A DNA stretch of 7,210 nucleotides from Thermoplasmata archaeon. Lineage in GTDB: Archaea; Thermoplasmatota; Thermoplasmata; Lutacidiplasmatales; UBA184. Made by a program: the position numbers and the translations under genes. The notes below the pieces were generated by a model. That model saw nothing but the letters and a program-made list of their open reading frames with translations, was not told where the DNA came from and did not search any database. Positions 1 through 5,467 of this stretch are shown here, piece by piece; within the stretch, counting starts at the first letter, position 1, and each line of letters begins with the position of its first letter. Where the stretch lies: positions 1 to 7,210 of the forward strand of contig JASHYQ010000109.1 of NCBI GenBank assembly GCA_030042955.1, in the 5' to 3' direction.

Positions 1-739
1 GGGGGCCTTCGGCTCCCTCCTCCTCGCCGCCGACGACCAGGAGGCCATACCGTTCCCGCTGCGCCGCTTGGAGGAGAAGGTCCGGGAGGCGGCGACGGCG
101 TCCGAGCAACGACTCCGAGAAGAACGAGCGCTTGTGCTGGAGCGGGACCCCGCGCGCGCTCGTCTCCTCCTTCGCCTCTGTCGACCCCCGCCCCGGCACG
201 CCGGGGGCCAGCTCGAGGGTAATCACCGGGATCCCGCCGGCCCGAACCGAGAGCTCCTCCGCGAGGCGCATCGCCTTCGGCGACGCGCTCGGGCGGAAGG
301 TCGGGAGGAGAATGCGGGGGATCTTGTCGCCCGCGAGCGCGAGACGGTTCAGGATTAGGACGTCGCACGGGGCGTGGTGGAGGATGCCGCTGGCGGTGTG
401 CCCGACGAACGGGTTGCGGCTCCGGCGGTCCCCCCGGAGCGTCATGAGGATCGCTTCGACGTTGGAGGTCTCCGCACTCTCGAGAATCTCCCCAGGGACG
501 TCGGTCGCGGCCTTCACCTCAGGTTCGACCCGGAGGTCGAGCGACGCCGCGGTCTCGTGCGCCGGGACGACGATGTTGACGGAGCGCCGCCACTCCCGGG
601 CGACCTCGGGCATCGTCGTCGTCGGGATCACGTGGAGCAAGCGGACCTCGCCATCGGCCTCCAGGAGGTTCGCCGCGAACCGGATCAACGGCTCGACCTC
701 CGACGGGACCTGGACCGGCACGAGAATGCGCTGGTACAC
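1..739 (-). CDS. Tandem universal stress protein (UspA) domain protein, fifth gene of the kdp operon, 3' end outside the window
   Basis: The frame is open from a GTG at 739-737 to the left edge, giving 246 residues with no stop, so the C-terminus is missing. Domain 1 (about residues 1-132) has the Usp pattern: an N-terminal strand YQRILVPV, a strand VRLLHVIP near 32-39, then AILMTLRGD near 96-104 and GILHHAPCDVLIL near 118-130. Domain 2 starts at about 138 (KIPRILLPTF) and reaches YGLLVVGG near 231-238, the usual position of the last strand before the nucleotide loop. Usp proteins are soluble and many bind ATP or AMP. In domain 1 the usual G-x2-G-x9-G-S/T loop is degenerate (GDRR...GHT), so binding is uncertain. 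The GTG is the only credible start: a TGA lies in frame at 757-755, and GGGAGGTGA at 752-744 gives a strong ribosome binding site that overlaps the kdpC stop. The 4-base gap to kdpC indicates co-transcription. A regulatory role in K+ uptake is inferred from position, in place of KdpD/KdpE. It could instead be a general Usp protein, or the start of a longer fusion. Confidence 0.85.
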   Translation of the reverse strand, partial: MYQRILVPVQVPSEVEPLIRFAANLLEADGEVRLLHVIPTTTMPEVAREWRRSVNIVVPAHETAASLDLRVEPEVKAATDVPGEILESAETSNVEAILMTLRGDRRSRNPFVGHTASGILHHAPCDVLILNRLALAGDKIPRILLPTFRPSASPKAMRLAEELSVRAGGIPVITLELAPGVPGRGSTEAKEETSARGVPLQHKRSFFSESLLGRRRRLPDLLLQAAQRERYGLLVVGGEEEGAEGP

Positions 740-743
740 CCGT

Positions 744-752
744 TCACCTCCC
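744..752 (-). promoter_or_regulatory. Shine-Dalgarno sequence for the Usp gene, overlapping the kdpC stop
   Basis: The minus strand reads GGGAGGTGA, a near-perfect match to the 3' end of archaeal 16S rRNA, with 4 bases before the GTG at 739. Its last three bases are the kdpC stop codon, so translation of the two genes is probably coupled. It fixes the GTG as the start of the downstream gene. Confidence 0.8.
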
Positions 753-1406
753 GATCATGGGTAACAGAGCGAGGTCGAGTTCGAGCACGTCGACGTAGGC
801 GACCCCGACGAACGGGGCCACCGGGTTGACGATGTGCGCGTTCACGAGCGCGGTCAGATTGACCTCGGAGAGGTTCGTGTTCATCGAGACCCGAGGGATC
901 TGCACGAGCACCGCTTCCGGGGTGAGGTCCGGGTCCACCGAGGAGCCGGACGCCGACACGAGCCAGAAGGGGACGGACGCGTTCACCGTGTAGTAGCCAT
1001 ACTGGGCCATGTACGCTAAGGTTTCGTTGACGAGCGCCGGGTCGCTCGGTCCCGGCGGCGTATCCGTCCCGAGCGTCGTGTTGTAATCGGTCAGCGACGG
1101 GCGCTCCCAGAATAGGTACGGCGCGTCCGTGTTCTGGGCGACGAGGGCCGAGCCCGCCACCGTGCCGTTCGGGAAGTAGAGGAGCGAGCCGTTCGCGCCG
1201 TACGGGTTGATCACCTGGGCGATCTCGGTGACCACCACGGGGTAGGCGAACCCGGTCACCAGGATGGAGAGGACGATCAGCACCAGGGTAGCGCGGAGGT
1301 GGGTGGGCCAGGAGTGGGCTGAGGGCACGCGCCCCGTGACCTCGGGCTCGGTCTTCCGGGGGGGTGGGATCCCGGAGGCCCCAGCCCCGGAGGCCGGCGT
1401 ACTCAT
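744..1406 (-). CDS. kdpC: K+-transporting P-type ATPase subunit C (KdpC)
   Basis: KdpC is the single-span accessory subunit of the KdpFABC K+ pump. It joins KdpA to KdpB and is thought to act in complex assembly and ATP binding. The protein is 220 residues, against about 190 for E. coli KdpC. A proline-rich N-terminal stretch of about 35 residues precedes one membrane segment (about 37-58, ending ILVTGFAYPVVVTEI). The extracytoplasmic part carries family motifs: ANGSLLY (71-77), WERPSLTDYN (100-109), SASGSSVDPDLTPEA (151-165), QIPRVSMNTNLS (169-180) and YVDVLELDLALL near the C-terminus. The usual SGGSNLG-type stretch after the RPS motif is replaced by a Thr/Pro-rich run, LGTDTPPGPSD. The ATG start overlaps the kdpB TGA (ATGA), with GGAGGG at 1414-1409 as ribosome binding site. 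Identity is secure from motifs and gene order. Confidence 0.96.
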   Translation of the reverse strand: MSTPASGAGASGIPPPRKTEPEVTGRVPSAHSWPTHLRATLVLIVLSILVTGFAYPVVVTEIAQVINPYGANGSLLYFPNGTVAGSALVAQNTDAPYLFWERPSLTDYNTTLGTDTPPGPSDPALVNETLAYMAQYGYYTVNASVPFWLVSASGSSVDPDLTPEAVLVQIPRVSMNTNLSEVNLTALVNAHIVNPVAPFVGVAYVDVLELDLALLPMIGR

Positions 1407-3538
1407 AGCCCTCCGAACGGCAGGTAGTGGGCCACGATGACGCCCAACGTGTGGACAAACGGGAAGGTGATGAGCCAGGCGAGAAGGAGGTAGAGGAGCT
1501 TGATGCCGACGAAGGCGGTCACGAGACCGCCGAACCCGTACAGTACAAGGTTCTTTCGCAGCAGGTCGATCGCGCTGCTCGGACGGAAGGGGACCCCGGC
1601 GAGGGCGAGCGGGACCAGGATGGGGATGATGATCGCGTTGAACAGGAGCGCGGAGAGCACGGCGAGCTGGGGGTTGGAGAGACCCATGACGTTCAAAATG
1701 GCGATCCCGGGGAGGCTCGCGGCCCCCACGGCGATGAAGAGGGCCGGGATGATGGCGAAGTACTTCGCGACGTCGTTGGTGATCGAGAAGGTCGTGAGCG
1801 CTCCCCGGGTGATCAGGAGCTGCTTACCGATCGAGACGATCTCGATGAGCTTGGTCGGGTCGTTGTCGAGGTCGACCATGTTGCCGGCCTCCTTCGCCGC
1901 GCTCGTGCCACTGTTCATCGAAAGGCCGACGTCCGCCCGCGCCAGGGCCGGCGCATCGTTCGTCCCGTCGCCGGTCATCGCGACCAGTCGCCCCTCGGCC
2001 TTCTCCTGCTGAATCAGCGTGAGCTTCGTCTCGGGCTTGGCTTCGGCGACGAAATCGTCGACCCCGGCCTCCTTCGCGATCGCCGCCGCCGTGAGACGGT
2101 TGTCGCCGGTGCACATCACGGTGCGGATCCCCATGGTACGCAGCTCCCGGATCCGGTCCTTGATCCCTGGCTTCACGACGTCCTTCAGGATCACGAGCCC
2201 GACGGCCTGTTTGTTGAGGGCGATCGCCAGCGGGGTCATCCCCTGCTGGGCGGCTTGCGCGCCGGCCCTCCGGAGCTCGGGCGGGAGGACCGCCCCGTAC
2301 GCCTCGATGGCCTGCATGGAGCCCTTGTAGGCCTCGGTCCCATCCTGGAGGAGAATCCCGCTCATGCGTCGCTCGGCCGTGAACGGCAGGACCTTGTACG
2401 AGCCGAGCTCGAGCCGGCGGGTGGGAGCGTTCCGGCGGGCCGCGAGGCGGACGATCGACTTCCCCTCGGGAGTCTCGTCGACCGAGGAGCACAGGAGGGC
2501 GGCCTCCAGGAGCTTCTCCGGCGCGACCCCGGGGGCCGGGATGAACTGGACGGCGAGCCGGTTGCCCACCGTGATGGTCCCCGTCTTGTCGAGGATCAGC
2601 AGGTCGAGGTCGCCGGCCGCCTCGACGGCCTTCCCCGATTTCGCGATCACGTTGGCCCGTGCGACGCGGTTGATGCCCGAGATACCGATCGCCGGCAACA
2701 GCGCTCCGATCGTGGTGGGCATGAGGCAGACGAACAGGGCCACGATCGTGGCCACGGATACGTAGACGATGTTCGTGAAGTTGGCGAGGAAGATGAACGT
2801 CACGACGACCGTGAACAGCGTGATCGTGAACGCATAGAGCAGCACCCCGAGCGCGAGCTCGTTCGGAGTCGGTTCGCGGCCCTGCCCCTCGACCAGGTAG
2901 ATCAGTCGGTCGAGGAACGACTCCCCCCGCACGGCGGTGACCCGGACCCGGATGGTCCCCTGGAGGACCAGGGTCCCCCCGAGGACGCTCGTCTTGTCCC
3001 CGCCGCTCTCCCGGATGACGGCCTCCGATTCACCGGTCATCATCGACTCGTCAATGAGGGCCGCGCCGGAGGTAATGTCCCCGTCGATGGGAATCGGCTC
3101 CCCCGGCTGGACCTCAATCGAATCGCCGATGTGGAGGATGTCGGAGGCAACCCACGCCGTCTTCCCGTCCGGGAGAACCTGGCGGGCCCGGACCCCGCTT
3201 CGGATCTCCCGGAGGGTGTCCGCCTGCGCCCGCCCCTGCGCCTCGGCGATCGCCTGACTCAGGTTCGCGAACCAGACCGTCAGGAATAGGATGATGGTCA
3301 CCGCGAGGTAGTAGCCCGGGTTGTACGAGTGGGCGATGTCCGGGAAGAGGGAGGGGACGAGGGTCAGTACGACCAGGAAGAGGAAGAGGACGTAGACGCA
3401 GAACATCACGGGGTGACGGAACTGCTGGGCCGGACTGAACATCCTGAACGAGTCCCCGAGCACCCGTCGCCAGGACGTGTGCGGGCGTCGGCGGACCGAG
3501 ACCCGGGCTCCGAGTTGCGCGAACTCCTCTTCGGACAT
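1403..3538 (-). CDS. kdpB: K+-transporting P-type ATPase catalytic subunit B (KdpB)
   Basis: KdpB is the P-type ATPase that hydrolyses ATP to power K+ import through KdpA. The 711 residues contain the full motif set: TGES in the actuator domain (168-171), NEL (226-228), the membrane motif PTTIG (274-278), the phosphorylated Asp in DKTGT (D317), PFTAE and KGS in the nucleotide domain (about 385-389 and 405-407), CTGDN (476-480) and the hinge TGDGTND (522-528). The membrane charge pair of E. coli KdpB TM5 (Asp583 and Lys586 by memory) corresponds to D589 and K592 in TNDVAKYF. The TGES serine, a site of inhibitory phosphorylation in E. coli KdpB, is present (S171). The protein is about 30 residues longer than the E. 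coli form. The ATG start at 3538 is preceded by GAGGG at 3547-3543. The gene begins 9 bases after kdpA and its TGA overlaps the kdpC ATG. Every motif needed for activity is intact. Confidence 0.98.
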   Translation of the reverse strand: MSEEEFAQLGARVSVRRRPHTSWRRVLGDSFRMFSPAQQFRHPVMFCVYVLFLFLVVLTLVPSLFPDIAHSYNPGYYLAVTIILFLTVWFANLSQAIAEAQGRAQADTLREIRSGVRARQVLPDGKTAWVASDILHIGDSIEVQPGEPIPIDGDITSGAALIDESMMTGESEAVIRESGGDKTSVLGGTLVLQGTIRVRVTAVRGESFLDRLIYLVEGQGREPTPNELALGVLLYAFTITLFTVVVTFIFLANFTNIVYVSVATIVALFVCLMPTTIGALLPAIGISGINRVARANVIAKSGKAVEAAGDLDLLILDKTGTITVGNRLAVQFIPAPGVAPEKLLEAALLCSSVDETPEGKSIVRLAARRNAPTRRLELGSYKVLPFTAERRMSGILLQDGTEAYKGSMQAIEAYGAVLPPELRRAGAQAAQQGMTPLAIALNKQAVGLVILKDVVKPGIKDRIRELRTMGIRTVMCTGDNRLTAAAIAKEAGVDDFVAEAKPETKLTLIQQEKAEGRLVAMTGDGTNDAPALARADVGLSMNSGTSAAKEAGNMVDLDNDPTKLIEIVSIGKQLLITRGALTTFSITNDVAKYFAIIPALFIAVGAASLPGIAILNVMGLSNPQLAVLSALLFNAIIIPILVPLALAGVPFRPSSAIDLLRKNLVLYGFGGLVTAFVGIKLLYLLLAWLITFPFVHTLGVIVAHYLPFGGL

Positions 3539-3547
3539 GCTACCCTC

Positions 3548-5245
3548 TCACAGAATCTGCGCGAGCGGCCCCATCGCAATGACCGGGAGGAAGAGGAGGG
3601 TCGTCACGATGATCAGGAACAGCGTGAGGTAGATCGTGAACGTCCCGCTGGCCGTCCGGAGCGTGCCGGGACCGGCGGGGAGGGTCCGCTGACGGGCGAA
3701 GATCTCCCCCACCTTCAGCATCGCGAAGATCGGGGCATACCGACCCACGAGCATCACGAACGCCCCCGCGATGTTGAAGAACGGGGTCTGGTCGTTGAAC
3801 ACGGCCGTCGAGAGCGCGCTCCCGTTGTTCGCCGACTCGGAGGTGAACTCGTAGAGCACCGCCGTGAAGTTGTGGGAGGAGGCGCCGACCGTGCTCGCGT
3901 CGATCGGGACCTGCCCGGCGACCACGGCCACCACGAACGGAAGGAGGATCGCGGCCGGGTGGCTCAGCAGGGCGAGGGCGGCCCATCGGACTTGACTGGT
4001 CTCGATCTTCTTGCCGAGGTATTCGGGGGTGCGGCCCACCATCAAGCCGCCGACGAAGATCGCGAGGACCGCGAAGAGCAGGAGCATCCCGAATCCGGTC
4101 CCCTCGCCCCCCGGCGTGCTCTGAGTGAACATGCCGAAGAGCAGCACCAACTGGGCCACGGGGCTGAGCGCGCCGATCATGATGTTGTTGGCCCCGACAT
4201 TGGAATAAACGCTCACGACCTGGAACGTCGAACCCTCGGGGAGGCTGAACCGCACCTCCGAACCGACCGGGTAGCCGTTCGTTTGAACCAATCCCGTGAA
4301 GTTCGCAAGGGCCGGGTTCGTCGCCGCCTGGTAGAAAATGAACAGGGCGATGGCCACGACGAGGATGATCAGGATCGTGCCGACATACGGCCATTCCTCG
4401 CCCTTACGGCGGACCATCCGGCCGAAGGCGAACGGGGAGGAGATCGGGATGAGGAGCATGATGAAGATCCCGAAGAGGTTCGAGACGGCCGAGGGATTCG
4501 CGAGCGGCGAGACCATGTTCGCCGAATACCATCCTCCGCCGTTCGTGCCGAGAAGAGAGATCGACTGGTAGCTCGCGACGGGGCCCAGGTAGAGGATCTG
4601 CGTCCCGCCGGTGATGGGGTGCGCGATGACGGTCCAATTGAACGTTTCGGGCACTCCCAGCATCACCATGATGAGCGCCCCGACGAAGGCTATCGGTAGG
4701 AGTACCCGGGTGAGGCTCCGGACGACGTCCACGTAGAAGTTCCCGATGGTCCCGTCCCGGCGGATGAACCCGCGGACCATCGCGGCGGCGACCGCGAGCC
4801 CCGTCGCGGGGGAGATGAAGAGGGCCAGCTGCCAGGCGATCATGATCGCCCCGACACTGATCTGCGATTCGTTGGTGAAGTGCGTGAAGTCGGTGTTCGT
4901 GACGAAGCTCGAGGCCGAGTGGAAGGCGAGGTCCCACGACATGTTGGGGACCCCTGTCGGGTTGAGCGGAAGGGTCGACTGGTCGAAGAAGTACCAGAAC
5001 ATGAAGACCCACACGCCGGCGTTGACGAGCAGGAGCGCCACCATGTACTCCCGCGCCGGCATCGATTTGCGGGGCGAGGTCCCGAGCAATCGGTAGATCC
5101 CCCGCTCGATCGGAGCGAGGACCACGTCGCCGAACGCGGGGCGGTTCGTGTAGACCCGGGCCAGGTAGTCACCAAAGAAGGGAGCCACCGCGAGGGCGAT
5201 GGCGAAGAGTACGACGATGTCCCAAAGGGACCGCAGATCGAACAC
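3548..5245 (-). CDS. kdpA: K+-transporting ATPase K+-binding subunit A (KdpA)
   Basis: KdpA is the superfamily-of-K+-transporters subunit that selects K+ and passes it to KdpB through an intersubunit tunnel. The protein is 565 residues (E. coli 557), with about ten hydrophobic spans. Family anchors include PLNPTGVPNMSWDLAFHSA (about 93-111), LGTNGGG (232-238), TPGGEGTGFGM (377-387), GRTPEYLGKKIE (404-415) and GRYAPIF (501-507). The four pore loops are visible: TNTDFTHF (116-123), GTNGGG (233-238), YSNVGANN (347-354) and SANNGSA (471-477). Loops 2 and 4 look canonical. Loop 1 departs from the usual TNTNWQ, and loop 3 is divergent but keeps a Gly (G351). The start is GTG at 5245-5243. A weak AGGCGG at 5253-5248 may serve as ribosome binding site, 10 bases after the kdpF stop. 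No later start would keep the first membrane span. The identification is secure; only the ion-binding details are unusual. Confidence 0.97.
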   Translation of the reverse strand: MFDLRSLWDIVVLFAIALAVAPFFGDYLARVYTNRPAFGDVVLAPIERGIYRLLGTSPRKSMPAREYMVALLLVNAGVWVFMFWYFFDQSTLPLNPTGVPNMSWDLAFHSASSFVTNTDFTHFTNESQISVGAIMIAWQLALFISPATGLAVAAAMVRGFIRRDGTIGNFYVDVVRSLTRVLLPIAFVGALIMVMLGVPETFNWTVIAHPITGGTQILYLGPVASYQSISLLGTNGGGWYSANMVSPLANPSAVSNLFGIFIMLLIPISSPFAFGRMVRRKGEEWPYVGTILIILVVAIALFIFYQAATNPALANFTGLVQTNGYPVGSEVRFSLPEGSTFQVVSVYSNVGANNIMIGALSPVAQLVLLFGMFTQSTPGGEGTGFGMLLLFAVLAIFVGGLMVGRTPEYLGKKIETSQVRWAALALLSHPAAILLPFVVAVVAGQVPIDASTVGASSHNFTAVLYEFTSESANNGSALSTAVFNDQTPFFNIAGAFVMLVGRYAPIFAMLKVGEIFARQRTLPAGPGTLRTASGTFTIYLTLFLIIVTTLLFLPVIAMGPLAQIL

Positions 5246-5255
5246 GGCCGCCTGT

Positions 5256-5384
5256 TCAGAATCTCTCGGGGTGGAGCATGGCGTAGACCAGGTAGAGGGT
5301 CAGGGCAACCGAGACCAGGGTGAGCACCGTCAGACCGAGGTTCTGAGCTAACCAGTTCTGAGTGACCCAGGCCGGGAGACCCAT
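5256..5384 (-). CDS. kdpF: K+-transporting ATPase small subunit F (KdpF)
   Basis: This 42-residue gene begins with ATG at 5384-5382 and ends with TGA at 5258-5256. The peptide has a polar N-terminus (about 1-16, with several Gln/Asn), one hydrophobic span (about 17-36, GLTVLTLVSVALTLYLVYAM) and the short charged tail LHPERF. The YLVYA plus PERF ending is the hallmark of KdpF; E. coli KdpF has YLVYALINAEAF at the same place. KdpF lies at the KdpA/KdpB interface and stabilises the pump. It is the first gene of the operon, 10 bases before kdpA. No good Shine-Dalgarno sequence precedes it, which fits a leaderless or very short-leader transcript from the TATA box 33-40 bases upstream. The length slightly exceeds the roughly 29 residues of E. 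coli because of the N-terminal extension. There is no in-frame ATG upstream within the gap. Confidence 0.92.
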   Translation of the reverse strand: MGLPAWVTQNWLAQNLGLTVLTLVSVALTLYLVYAMLHPERF

Positions 5385-5416
5385 CGTTCGCCCGAGGCGT
5401 TTGAACCCGGAGTGTG

Positions 5417-5424
5417 GTATTTAA
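5417..5424 (-). promoter_or_regulatory. Archaeal TATA box of the kdpFABC-usp operon
   Basis: The minus strand reads CACCTTAAATACCAC here, an AT-rich island in GC-rich DNA that matches the archaeal TATA consensus (TTTAWATA-like, here TTAAATAC). Its centre is about 37 bases before the kdpF ATG. With the usual spacing of about 25 bases, the transcript would start near 5396 and have a leader of about 12 bases. That agrees with the lack of a ribosome binding site before kdpF. No clear TFB-recognition element can be told apart upstream. Confidence 0.65.
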
Positions 5425-5433
5425 GGTGAATCC

Positions 5434-5450
5434 GCGAGCGGCACTCTCGC
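5434..5450. repeat. Short inverted repeat upstream of the kdp TATA box, possible operator
   Basis: GCGAG and CTCGC arms of 5 bases are separated by 7 bases. The repeat lies between the helicase stop codon and the kdp TATA box, about 10 bases upstream of the TATA box. This is where an archaeal activator could bind. The arms are short and such repeats arise by chance in GC-rich DNA, so this is only a candidate. Confidence 0.2.
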
Positions 5451-5467
5451 ACGCCGGTTGAGAAGGT

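Noticed and set aside
68..829. Plus-strand open frames at the left end (68-358, 132-764, 374-829)
   Set aside because: The minus-strand frame here gives a clear tandem Usp protein with a strong ribosome binding site. The plus-strand products are Arg/Ala/Ser-rich and unrecognisable.
1427..3289. A 620-codon plus-strand open frame opposite kdpB
   Set aside because: It is exactly antisense to a gene with every KdpB motif. The product is a run of Asp, Glu, Arg and Gly with no hydrophobic core or recognisable domain, as expected of a shadow frame in GC-rich DNA.
3329..4699. A 456-codon plus-strand open frame opposite the kdpB start and kdpA
   Set aside because: It spans two convincing genes on the other strand, has extreme Glu/Arg/His/Asp composition and shows no motif. 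It is a GC-rich shadow frame.
5420..5467. A terminator for the helicase gene
   Set aside because: The minus strand after the TAA has no T-rich run of the kind that ends archaeal transcripts, and the only inverted repeat has 5-base arms.
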